From Hyperoodon ampullatus (Eukaryota; Chordata; Mammalia; Artiodactyla; Ziphiidae): a DNA stretch of 64,000 nt. Every line of letters starts with the position of its first letter. Position 1 is the first letter of the stretch. The position numbers were made by a program, and so were the translations under genes. This document shows, in pieces, positions 11,590 through 21,575 of this stretch. A model generated the notes under the pieces. The model was given only the letters and a program-made list of their open reading frames with translations, was not told where the DNA came from and did no database searches. The stretch spans positions 3,100,001 through 3,164,000 of the forward strand of contig OX457065.1 in NCBI GenBank assembly GCA_949752795.1, given 5' to 3'.

Positions 11590-11897
11590 AATTCACAAAA
11601 ATTAAAGACAAAGAAAAATCACTGAAGGCAACGTGGGAAAAACGACAAATAACATACAAGGGAACTCCCATAGGTTAACAGCTGATTTCTCAGCAGAAAC
11701 TCTAACAAGCCAGAAGGGAGTGGCACAATATATTTAAAGTGATGAAAGGGAAGAACCTACAACCAAGATTACTCTACCCTGCAAGGATCTCATTCAGATT
11801 CGATGGAGAAATTAAAAGCTTTACAGACAAGCCAAAGCTGAGAGAATTCAGCACCACCAAACCGGCTCTACAACAAATGCTAAAGGAACTTCTCTAA
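11590..11897 (+). pseudogene. LINE-1 ORF1 C-terminal remnant
   Basis: Translation gives LTADFSAETL, then a one-base insertion near 11700 shifts frame, then QARREWHNIFKVMKGKN, LYPARISFRFDGEIK and LREFSTTKPALQQMLKELL before the stop at 11895-11897. This matches the conserved C-terminal domain of the L1 ORF1 RNA-binding protein. The N-terminal coiled coil and RRM parts are missing because of the 5' truncation. Confidence 0.85.
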
Positions 11898-11955
11898 GTG
11901 GGAAACACAAGAGAAGAAAAGGACCTACAAAAACAAACCCATAACAATTAAGAAA

Positions 11956-12686
11956 ATGGTAACAGGAATATACATATCGATAATCACCTTAAATGTGAAT
12001 GGATTAAATGCTCCAACCAAAAGACACAGGCTCGCTGAATGGATACAAAACAAGACCCATATACATGCTGTCTACAAGGGACCCACTTCAGACCTAGGGA
12101 CACATACAGATTGAAAGTGAGGGGATGGAAAAAGATATTCCATGCAAATGGAAATCAAAACAAAGCTGGAGTAGCAATACTCATATCAGATAAAATAGAC
12201 TTTAAAATAAAGAATGTTACAAGAGACAAGGAAAGACACTACATAATGATCAAGGGATCAATCCAAGAAGAAGACATAACAATTATAAATATATATGCAC
12301 CCAACACAGGAGCACCTCAATACATAAGGCAACTGCTAACAGCTATAAAAGAGGAAATCGACAGTAACACAATAAAACTGGGGGACTTTAACACCTCACT
12401 TACACCAATGGACAGATCATCCAAACAGAAAATTAATAAGGAAACACAAGCTTTAAGTGACACAATAGACCAGATAGATTTAATTGATATTTATAGGATA
12501 TTCCATCCAAAAACAGCAGATTACACTTTCTTCTCAAGTGCACAGAGAACATTCTCCAGGATAGATCACATCTTGGGTCACAAATCAAGCCTTGGTAAAT
12601 TTAAGAAAATTGAAATCATATCAAGCATCTTTTCCGACCACAACGCTATGAGATTAGAAATCAATTACAGGGGGGAAAAAAGGTAA
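11956..12686 (+). pseudogene. LINE-1 ORF2 endonuclease-domain remnant
   Basis: The natural start region reads MVTGIYISIITLNVNGLNAP and continues in a second frame from about 12039 after a frame break. The longer frame (to 12686) has the apurinic/apyrimidinic-type endonuclease motifs IINIYAPN, LGDFNT, RIDHIL and SDHNAM. The catalytic-glutamate motif QETH of active copies reads QGTH here (about 12075), so the nicking activity would be lost even without the frameshift. The frame ends prematurely in RGEKR-stop. Confidence 0.92.
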
Positions 12687-13120
12687 AACACACAAACACA
12701 TGGAGATTAAACAATACGTTACTAAATAACCAAGAGATCACTGAAGAAATCGAAGAGAAAATCAAAAAATACCTAGAAACAAATTACAATGAAACCATGA
12801 CGATCCAAAAGCTATGGGATGCAGCAAAAGCACTTCTAAGAGGGAAGTTTATAGCAATACAAGCCTACCTCAAGAAACAAGAAAAATCTCAAACAACCTA
12901 CCCTTACACCTAAAGGAACTAGAGAAGGAAGAACAAAGAAAAACCCCAAAGTTAGTAGAAGGAAAGAAATCATAAAGATCAGAGCAGAAATAAATGAAAT
13001 AGAAATAAAGAAAACAATAGCAAAGATCAATAAAACTAAAGCTGGTTCTTTGAGAAGATAAACAAAATTGATAAACCTTTAGCCAGACTCATCAAGAAAA
13101 AGAGAAAAAAAAAATGTTAG

Positions 13121-13339
13121 GGCTTCCCTGGTGGCACAGTGGTTGAGAGTCCGCCTGCCGATGCAGGGGACACGGGTTCGTGCCCCGGTCTGGGAAGATC
13201 CCACATGCCGCGGAGCAGCTGGGCCCGTGAGCCATAGCCGCTGAGCCTGCACATCCGGAGCCCGTGCTCCACAGTGGGAGAGGCCACAACAGTGAGAGGC
13301 CCACGTACCACAAAAAAAAAAAAAAAGAAAAGAAAAAAA
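13121..13339 (+). mobile_element. CHR-2-like SINE nested in LINE-1 ORF2
   Basis: The full-length body starts GGCTTCCCTGGTGGCACAG and ends in an A-rich tail. TSD AAGAAAAAGAG is at 13094-13104 and 13340-13350. Between the left TSD and the SINE lie 16 extra bases, ten A followed by TGTTAG (13105-13120), not explained by a simple insertion. The L1 frame resumes after the right TSD with GGAGAGGACTC. Confidence 0.92.
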
Positions 13340-13463
13340 AAGAAAAAGAGGGAGAGGACTCAAAATCAATAAAATTAGAAATGAAAAAGGAGAAGTTACA
13401 ACAGACAATGCAGAAATACAAAGTATCCTAAGAGACTACTAAAAGCAACTGTATGCCAATAAA

Positions 13464-14279
13464 ATGGACAACCTGGAAGAAATGGACAAATTCTTAGAAA
13501 GGGATAACCTTCCAAGACAGATCCAGGAAGAAACAGAAAATATGAACAGACCAATCACAAGTAATGAAATTGAAACTGTGATTAAAAATCTTCCAACAAA
13601 CAAAAGTCCAGGACCAGATGGCTTCACAGGTGAATTCTATCAGACATTTGGAGAACACCTAACACCCATCCTTCTCAAACTCTTCCAAAAAATTGCAGAG
13701 GAAGGAACACTGCCCAACTCATTCTATGAGGCCACCATCACCCTGATACCAAAACCAGAAAAAGATACTACAAAAAAAGAAAATTACAGACCAATATCAC
13801 TGATGAATATAGATGCAAAAATCCTCAACAAAATACCAGCAAACAAAATCCAACAACACATTAAAAGGATCATACACCACGATCAATTGGGATTTATCCC
13901 AGAGATGCAAGGATTCTTCAATATACACAAATCAATCAATGTGATACACCTTATTAACAAATTGAAGAATAAAAACCATATGATCATCTCAATAGATGCA
14001 GAAAAAGCTTCTGACAAAAGTCAACACCCATTTAAAATAAAAATTCTCCAGAAAGTGGGCACGGAGGGAACCTACCTCAACATAATAAAGGCCATATATG
14101 ACAAACCCACAGCAAACATTATTCTCAATGGTGAAAAACTGAAAGCATTTCCTCTAAGATCAGAAACAAGACAAGGATGTCCACTCTCACCACTATTATT
14201 CAACACAGTTTTGGAAGTCCTAGCCATGGCAATCAGAGAAGAAAAAGAAATAAAAGGAACACAAATTGGAAAAAAATAA
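13464..14279 (+). pseudogene. LINE-1 ORF2 reverse-transcriptase remnant, N half
   Basis: This 271-codon frame holds RT motifs [38 protein letters not shown], the motif A region [10 protein letters not shown] (usual F replaced by S) and [11 protein letters not shown]. It runs into a stop at GKK before the catalytic FADD motif because of a one-base frame change near 14270. Confidence 0.93.
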
Positions 14280-15044
14280 GTAAAACTGTCACTGTTTGCA
14301 GATGACATGATACTATACACAGAGAATCCTAAAGATGCCACCAGAAAACTACTAGAGCTAATCAATGAATTCGGTAAACTTGCAGGATACAAAATTAATG
14401 CGCAGAAATCTCTTGCATTCCTATACACTAACAATGAAAGATCAGAAAGAGAAATTAAGGAAACAATCCTATTCACCACTGCAACAAAAAGAAGAAAATA
14501 CCTAGGAATAAACCTACCTAAGGAGGTAAAAGACCTGTATGCAGAAAACTATAAGACCCTGATGAAAGAAATCAAAGATGACACAAACAGATGGAGAGAT
14601 ATACCATGTTCTTAGATTGGAAGAATCAATATTGTGAAAATGACTATACTACCCAAAGCAATCTACAGATTCAATGCAATCCCTATCAAATTACCAGTGG
14701 CATTTTTTACAGAACTAGAACAAAAAATATTAAAATTTGTATGGAGACACAAAAGACCCCGAATAGCCAAAGCAGTCTTGAGGGAAAAAAACGGAGCTGG
14801 AGGAATCAGACGCCCTGACTTCAGACTATACTACAAAGGTACAGTGATCAAGACAATATGGTACTGGCTCAAAAAAAGAAATATAGATCAATGGAACAGG
14901 ATAGAAAGCCCAGAGATAAACGCACACACCTATGGTCAACTAATCTATGACAAAGGGGGCAAGGATATACAATGGAGGAAAGACAGCCTCTTCAATAAGT
15001 GGTGCTGGGAAAACTGGACAGCTACATGTAAAAGGATGAAATGA
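14280..15044 (+). pseudogene. LINE-1 ORF2 RT catalytic motif and thumb remnant
   Basis: The FADDM catalytic motif is encoded at 14295-14309, followed by [22 protein letters not shown] stop occurs at about 14615 (RWRDIPCS), and a second frame from 14634 continues with [31 protein letters not shown] and [13 protein letters not shown] to about 15044. These are the expected L1 RT and post-RT segments in correct order, split over several frames. Confidence 0.92.
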
Positions 15045-16019
15045 GAACACTCCCTAACACCATACACAAAAATGAACTCAAAATGGATTAAAGACCTAAA
15101 TGTAAGGCCAGACACTATCAAACTCTTAGAGGAAAACATAGGCAGAACACTCTAGGACATAAATCACAGCAAGATCCTTTTTAACCCACCTCCTAGAGAA
15201 ACGGAAATAAAAACAAAAATAAACAAATGGGACCTAATGAAACTTAAAAGCTTTTGCACAGCAAAGGAAACCATAAACAAGATGAAAAGACAACCCTCAG
15301 AATGGGAGAAAATATTTGCAAATGAAGCAATTGACAAAGGATTAATCTCAAAAATATACAAGCAGCTCATGTAGCTCAATATTAGAAAAACAAACAACCC
15401 AACCCAAAAATGGGCAGAAGTCCTAAAGAGACATTTCTCCACAGAAGAGATACAGATGGCCAATAAACACATGAAAGGATGCTCAACACCACTAATCATT
15501 AGAGAAATGCAAATCAGAACTACAATGAGGTATCACCTCACACAGGTCAGAATGGCCATCATCCAAAAATCTACAAACAATAAATGCTGGAGAGGGTGTG
15601 GAGAAAAGGGAGCCCTCCTACACTGTTGGTGGGAATGTAAATTGATACAGCTACTATGGAGAACAGTATGGAGGTTCGTTAAAAAACTAAAAATAGAATT
15701 ACCATATGACCCAGAAATCCCACTGCTGGGCATATACCCAGAGAAAACCATAATTCAAAAAGACACATGCACCCCAATGTTCATTGCAGCACTATTTAGA
15801 ATAGCCAGGTCATGGGAGCAACCTAAATGCCCATCGACAGACGAATGGATAAAGAAGATGTGGTACATATATACAATGGAATATTACTCAGCCATAAAAA
15901 GGAACGAAATTGGGTCATTTGTAGAGACGTGGATGGATCTACAGATTGTCATACAGAGTGAAGTAAGTCAAAAAGAGAAAAACAAATATCGTATATTAAC
16001 GCATATATGTGGGACCTAG
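15045..16019 (+). pseudogene. LINE-1 ORF2 C-terminal cysteine-rich remnant
   Basis: After further stops, the frame 15456-16019 reads [18 protein letters not shown], then [18 protein letters not shown], the C-terminal Cys-rich motif of L1 ORF2, then [39 protein letters not shown] and ends ILTHICGT at the usual C-terminus. The last 187 codons are uninterrupted. Confidence 0.92.
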
Positions 16020-16264
16020 AAAAATGGTACAGATGAACTGGTTTGCAGGGCAGAAACAGAGACACAGGTGTAGAGAACAAACGTATGGACACTAAGGGGG
16101 GAAAGTGGGGTGGGGGTGGGGGTGGGATGAATTAGGAGATTGGGATTGACATGTACACACTAATATGTATAAAATAGATAACTAATAAGAAACTGCTGTA
16201 TAAAAAAATAGATAAAATTCAAAAATTCCAGAAAAAAAAAATACAATCCATACATCAAAAAAAA

Positions 16265-16299
16265 AAAAATCATCTGTAATCCACCACCTGGAGGTACTG
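16265..16299 (+). repeat. Right target-site duplication of the 4.7-kb LINE-1
   Basis: Exact copy of 11529-11563, directly after the L1 A tail. The sequence that follows (TAATATTTTTGC) is the unduplicated target. Confidence 0.95.
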
Positions 16300-16336
16300 T
16301 AATATTTTTGCATGTTTATCTCCAGGCTTTGTTTTT

Positions 16337-16345
16337 GTGTGTGTG

Positions 16346-16377
<32 letters not shown>

Positions 16378-16391
16378 TGTGTGTGTGTGTG
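16337..16391 (+). repeat. (TG)n/(GTGC)n microsatellite in a SINE tail
   Basis: About 55 bp of TG dinucleotides broken by a GTGC block. It lies inside the TSDs of the adjoining inverted SINE, at the place of the poly(A) tail, so it was probably born from that tail. Confidence 0.9.
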
Positions 16392-16581
16392 GTATGCAGG
16401 CCTCTCAACGCCGTGGCCTCTCCCGTCGCGGAGCACAGGCTCCGGACGCGCAGGCTCAGCGGCCATGGCTCACGGGCCCAGCCGCTCCGCAGCATGTGGG
16501 ATCCTCCCGGACCAGGGCACAAACCCGTGTCCCCTGCATCGGCAGGCGGACTCTCAACCACTGCGCCACCAGGGAAGCCCC
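16392..16581 (-). mobile_element. CHR-2-like SINE, minus strand
   Basis: An inverted short CHR element ends ACCACCAGGGAAGCCC. TSD CCAGGCTTTGTTTTT is perfect at 16322-16336 and 16582-16596. The usual T run of an inverted copy is replaced by the TG repeat at 16337-16391. Confidence 0.93.
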
Positions 16582-16749
16582 CCAGGCTTTGTTTTTTTAT
16601 TATTATTTTTATATAGTCAAAATGATAGTTTATATCATTCTATTTATTTAGCTCTGCTCACTTAATGTGGATTATGAACATCCCAGTGGCCTTGTCCACG
16701 AGGCCTTCAGCTCTCTAGACCAAATCAGGTTCCTCTCCATCCACTCTTT

Positions 16750-17830
16750 TTTTTTTAATTAATTTATTTTTAAATTACTGTATTGAGGTATAATTGACAC
16801 AGAAAAAGCTGTATGTATTTAGATGATGACTTTGGAGATAAGTATATGTCTGTGAAACCATCACCACAATCAATGCCACAAACATATCCATCACCTCCAG
16901 AAGTTTCCTCTACCCCCTTTATTTACTGTTTTTTTTTGTGTGTGTGATAAGAACACTTAACAGAAGTTCTATCCTCTTAGCCAAGTTCCAAGCATTTAAT
17001 AAGGCATTATTATCTCTGCGGACGATGCCATGCAAATCTCTAGAACTTACTCATGTTGCATGACTGAAACTTTGTACCCTTTGACCATCCCCTGTCCATC
17101 TCCCTCTCCCCAGCCGCTGGCAGCCACTGTTCTACTCTCTTCTACGAGTTTGACTATTTTAGATTCCTCATATAAGTGGCATTATGTAGAACTTGTCCTT
17201 TTGACATTTCACTGAGCATCACATCCTCCAGGTTTATCCATGTTGTGACATGACAGGATTCCCTTTTTTAAGGTGGAATAATAGCCCATTGCATGTATAT
17301 ATCATACTTTCTTTATCCATCCATCAGTCAATGCACATTTAGGTTGCTTCCATGTCTTGGCTATTGTGAACAATGATGCAATGAACAGGGGGGCAGATAT
17401 CTCCTTGAGATCCTGATTTCAATTCCTTTGTGTACATACTCAGAAATGGGATTGCTGGATCATATGGTAGCTCTATTTCTAATTTTTTGTCCAGCTTTGG
17501 TGTCAGAATAATGCTGGCTCATGAAATTAGTTCAGAAGTGTTCCTTCTTCTAGTTTTTGGAAGAGTTTAAGAAGGATCAGTATTAATTCTTATTTAAATG
17601 TTTGGTAGATTTCCCCTGTGAAGACATCTGGTCCTGGGTTTTTCTTTGTTGGTTTTTCTGTTTTTCTGGTCCTGGTAATTCAGCTCTTTCAATCTCCATA
17701 TTTATTATTGGTCTGTTCAAACTTTCTATTTCTTCTTCATTCCATTTTGGTAGGTTGCAGGTAGGAATTTATCCATCTCTTCTAGGTTGTCTAATTTATT
17801 GACATAGAATTGTTCACAATAGTTTCTTAC
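16750..17830 (-). repeat. Old LINE-1 (L1M-like), minus strand
   Basis: From the 3' UTR end (TTGAGGTATAATTGACA at about 16784) the text passes through the antisense 3' UTR (CATATAAGTGGCATTATGTA) and ORF2 C-terminus (GGCTATTGTGAACAATG). A deletion near 17490 joins this to a more upstream ORF2 part (TCTAGTTTTTGGAAGAGTTT, then CTGGTCCTGG). Many substitutions and no open frame of note. Confidence 0.88.
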
Positions 17831-18936
17831 AGTCTTTGTGCATAGCATTCTTTGTCCCTGACTCTGGTGATGTTGCTCAGTACCGTCCCAGAAGTAGAAA
17901 TATTGGCTCCATCACAGAGTGTGAATATGGTTAAGGCTCCTTCATACACAGGGCCACACTGCACCCCGGAAGACCTAAGCGCCACCACCCTTGAATGTGA
18001 GGGCGAAGAGACAAGAGATGAGTCTTTAGAGCAGCGGTGCACATGGATCACCCGATGATCTGATTAAAATTCAGACTGTGATTCAGGAGGTCGGGAGTAG
18101 GGCCTGAGATGCTGCATTTCTAACAAGTTCCCCGGAGAATCCCCCCAGAGGCCCTCAGCCTGCCTGCTCTTTCCTGTTAGTACCTGGGCTCCATACTGAC
18201 ACAGCCCCTGGGCACCTGTGCCTCAGCCTCCAAGGCAGCAGCCCCAGCAGCAAAGCCTGTGCTTGTTTCCACTCTGCTTGCCTCAGGCCCTGTCTCCATT
18301 TGGCTCTCAACTCCAGGCTCCATGACCCCTGGTGTATGTGTGGTTCTTAGGGGTTCTGAGTTGGGTTCTCCACTCGGTGTGGGGTGAACTTATCCCCTCA
18401 GACCCAGGATGCTTCACTGCCCTGGGTGGGGTAGGGGACACCTGTGACTACCTTTCCTGCCTGCCCTCTGTCTCCTCATCTTATGCCAATAGTATAAGAA
18501 GACCCTCAGCTACCTACCCAGCCTTTCCTAGTCCACGTGGTTTAGGCGAAGTTAACCCTCTATAATACCAGAATCAAAAGGTGAGCATATAACCTAGATC
18601 TGGCCAGTCAACAGATTTCACTGCCTTTGTTTCAGTCACCTGTTTGAGGCTGAACATGTGACCTGGGCCCAGCAAACCCATGCCAGGACTTACAACAGAA
18701 CTATTGTGGATGAGAAGCTCTCTGCCCTCTGCGGGGGCTGCCAGGGCCACTACATGCAGCTCGCTGCCCAGAGAGTGAGGCCAACATGGAGAGCAGGGCT
18801 AAGGTAACTCCTGAGGTCATACTTTGAGCCCCTAGGTCAAGCTGGACCTGAAGCTGAATTGATCTGGATGGGGGTGGGCCACCACAGAGCTAGGACCAAA
18901 GACATCACAGCAAGGCACCAGCTTGGGCACTGAGGC

Positions 18937-18938
<2 letters not shown>
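17831..18938. other. Unassigned sequence, probable old repeats
   Basis: No gene seen. About 18590-18800 (GATCTGGCCAGTCAACAG..., GGCTGAACATGTGACC...) has the wording of an old LTR or DNA-transposon repeat. I cannot name it. Confidence 0.4.
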
Positions 18939-18975
<37 letters not shown>

Positions 18976-18985
18976 CGTGCGTGGG
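18939..18985 (+). repeat. (TG)n microsatellite
   Basis: A pure TG run of about 32 bp passes into GCGTGCGTGCGTGGGTGC. Confidence 0.93.
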
Positions 18986-19194
18986 TGCATTCAGCACAAA
19001 CTAAGGAGGCAAGAGTCACCAAAAGAGAAACCCCACAAGTGTCCAAAGCCACCTCCCCACACACACACACGTCACCCACACGCATATGGGCACGCACACA
19101 GTCCAGGCCAGGGCAGCGGGGGTCATGGTGGGGGGACTGCAGCCGACAGAGAGGAGGGCCGCTCCAGTCCCATGGGAGGTTTTACAACATTGCT

Positions 19195-19350
19195 GGTATC
19201 TTCGCATGAGATGCAAAACAATAAAAATACGAGACGCATTAGGCGGCTGTTAAGTAGCTTAATGGGAGCGTGAGTCAAAACAGCATTTAAATATGGTACA
19301 GCGGCCGATTTGGAGTCTTTAAACAGCCTTTAAACAGCCTCGTGTCTTTC
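19195..19350. promoter_or_regulatory. Possible conserved non-coding element
   Basis: A compact, non-repetitive AT-rich block includes ACAATAAAAAT (HOX/SOX-like), GTGAGTCAAAACAGC (MAF/AP-1-like) and CATTTAAATATGG, with TTTAAACAGCC present twice about 12 bp apart. It is the most enhancer-like block in the left third of the window. No expression evidence is available. Confidence 0.32.
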
Positions 19351-20505
19351 ATCTCTCCTTGGGGAGGAAATCCACACTCTCATCACTGTCTTTCTCATAT
19401 GTGAGTACAGGGCCTTAGTATGTACCCTCTGGGGGTCCACACAGGAGAGGTGGCCGGGTCAAGGTCACACAGCCTATAGGGGCAGAGTGGACACGCAGAC
19501 AAAGGTTGTCTTACTAAAACCCTGGGTTTGACTCACCACCAGAGGCAGGTTTCCTGGGAAGCTATGGAGGCTGAAACTGCAGGGCCTCACTTGTTTGGCC
19601 CCTTCTCATACCTGACACGTAATTCTGGGGTCTTTTTCTTAAAAAGCACCACACCAAACTATATAAGTTCTATGATTCAGGCCTCACAAGGCATGAATCA
19701 GCCCCAACTCCCAACGGACCTGTTTCCCACTTCCTCTCCCCCAATCCCAAACCCAAGGGCGTTGTCATCAACTTGAAATAAGTACTGAAAGGCCTCCGTT
19801 TCCAGGGTATCTCTGCTCATCCTCATCTGCAGTTTCTTCCCTATTTCTGATGATTTAGACACTTGTCATGCAAACGACGTCTACAGAGACCCATTCTGCG
19901 AAATGCTTACACGCCTCTTTCAAGGTCTCCTGCATCTTAAAATAAAACCAAATCCTCCTGCTTCTTCCTGGGCCAGTGCTCGGGGTCCCAGGCTGCAGAA
20001 AGGGGAGAAGCCCATGAGGAGCTCCCTAGCCATCCACCTGGTGACCCACAAGAGCCGCCCTCCGCTCTTGGCCTCGGGGGCCCCGTCCCCTGCCTTCCAA
20101 CCTGCCAGGGCTGGAGGAGGGCTGGAAGTCACGGTTGCAGGTCCAGTGCTTGGACCTGACTCAGTTTCCACCCAGACATCTCCTCTCTACCTTCAGGCTT
20201 TATCAGACTCTCAAGGGCGTCTCAGTCACCAGACTAAAGGAACACACCTGCCCTTCCCCCCCTAGTACAGAGGGCCCCCCAAAGCTGGCAGCACTCGATA
20301 AGAGCGTGGGGGCCCTTCACAGGGGCTGCCGCCCTGCCCAGAAGCACGTGGGGCTTCTTACCTTCCTGCCCGGAACAGGTGACTCTCAGCATCCCTGGGT
20401 ACCCCACGCCCCCAGGATTAAAGAGGACCTCACCTCTCTCAGGGTGACGACAGAGGCTAATGATTTTGCAGAGCTGCTTGAAAAGTAACGGTGATGGTAA
20501 TAATA
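19351..20505. other. Unique stretch with a MIR remnant
   Basis: MIR-like wording at about 19440-19530 (CAAGGTCACACAGCCTATAG). Otherwise no gene or repeat recognised. A donor-like AAG|GTAAGA on the minus strand near 20362 lacks a convincing acceptor. Confidence 0.45.
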
Positions 20506-20514
20506 ATAATTTAT

Positions 20515-20660
20515 TATTACTATTAACAACTAACATTTACTCAGCACTTACCACATAGCAGACCCTATTCTAATCAGTTTACAGGTATTAACTCATTCAA
20601 TCCTCACTGCGCCCTGGGAAGAAGGTAGGACCTCTATCTCATTTAACTCTTCCACTTTGG
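20515..20660 (-). repeat. MIR fragment, minus strand
   Basis: TAACATTTACTCAGCACTTA, then TTTACAGGTATTAACTCATT and CAATCCTCACTGC is the antisense 3' half of a MIR SINE. A related fragment continues at about 20895-20923 and 21166-21270. Confidence 0.85.
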
Positions 20661-20894
20661 GGGCTGCTTTGTTTTAATGGCAAAAGGAATGCGTGCTCCT
20701 TGGAGCACATCTAACAGAAAAGGCACGTGCACAGAGCAAGTTCCCAGTATCCCCGTGCCTGCTCTCTCCGGGTCCATGCCGGCTCCATTTCCCCTCTCTC
20801 AGCACAACCAGGGCGAGCAAATTCATGTATGTAGCCTGTCCTTATGCCAATACATGCAAGCACATATCAGAAGGCTCTCTTAGAATTAGCGTCC

Positions 20895-21270
20895 CCATTT
20901 TGTGGATAACAAAATGCAGCTCAAAAAAAAAAAAAAAGTTGTTTCTTGGGGCTTCCCTGGTGGCGCAGTGGTTGAGAGTCCGCCTGCCGATGCAGGGGAC
21001 ACGGGCTCGTGCCCCGGTCCGGGAAGATCCCACATGCCGCGGAGCGGCTGAGTCCGTGAGCCATGGCCGCTGAGCCTGCGCGTCCGGAGCCTGTGCTCCG
21101 CAACAGGAGAGGCCGCAGCAGTGAGAGGCCCGCGTACTGCAAAAAAAAAAAAAAGAAAAGAAAAAAAAATGCAGCTCAGAGAGGTGAAGTGACTTGCCCA
21201 AGGTCACACATCAGGCAGACGGAGGAACTGGCACTACTTGACTCCCAAGTTTAATGGCAAAGCCTGTGAC
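20895..21270 (-). repeat. MIR fragment, interrupted by a young SINE
   Basis: CCCCATTTTGTGGATAACAA and, beyond the SINE, CAGAGAGGTGAAGTGACTTG and CCAAGGTCACACATCAGGCA are the antisense core of MIR. The SINE at 20948-21165 splits it at GCAGCTCA. It may be the same MIR as 20515-20660, separated by about 230 bp of unidentified sequence. Confidence 0.85.
20948..21165 (+). mobile_element. CHR-2-like SINE with an A-run leader
   Basis: Near-consensus body from GGGGCTTCCCTGGTGGCGCA to GCGTACTGC and an A-rich tail. TSD AAAATGCAGCTCA is perfect at 20911-20923 and 21166-21178. Between the left TSD and the body lie 24 extra bases (14 A followed by GTTGTTTCTT, 20924-20947). Confidence 0.93.
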
Positions 21271-21324
21271 CTTACCCACTAGCCTCCACAAGTCATCAGC
21301 TTTGAACCAAAGGAGTAATAATAA

Positions 21325-21575
21325 TCATAACAACAGAAAACAGCAGCACACATTCACTTAGTACTAACCATGGCAGCGTGTCAGGTGCATTACACACATC
21401 CACTTAGACTTGCCCAAAGTCCTGCGAGCTGGTCCTATGATTTGCACAGCCTTCCCCCCGATTTCACAGATGAGAGAACCAAGCCTTCATGAGGGGAAGC
21501 CACTGGCCCGGGTCACACAGCTATCAGCAGTGACAGACCAGGATTCAGACTCAAGCCCTCTGACTATATCAGCCC
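21325..21575 (-). repeat. MIR SINE, minus strand
   Basis: TTCACTTAGTACTAACCATG, then GATTTCACAGATGAGAGAAC, GGTCACACAGCTATCAGCAG and CCAGGATTCAGACTCAAGCC follow the antisense MIR consensus along most of its length. Confidence 0.85.

Larger units (their letters stand above)
11564..16264 (+). mobile_element. LINE-1, 5'-truncated, cetartiodactyl type
   Basis: A 4.7-kb non-LTR retrotransposon begins in ORF1 and runs through ORF2 and the 3' UTR to an interrupted A tail (about 16230-16264). It is bounded by an exact 30-35 nt duplication. All reading frames are broken, so it is not autonomous. A CHR SINE is nested at 13121-13339. The 3' UTR carries a strong G tract (16096-16127). Confidence 0.95.
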
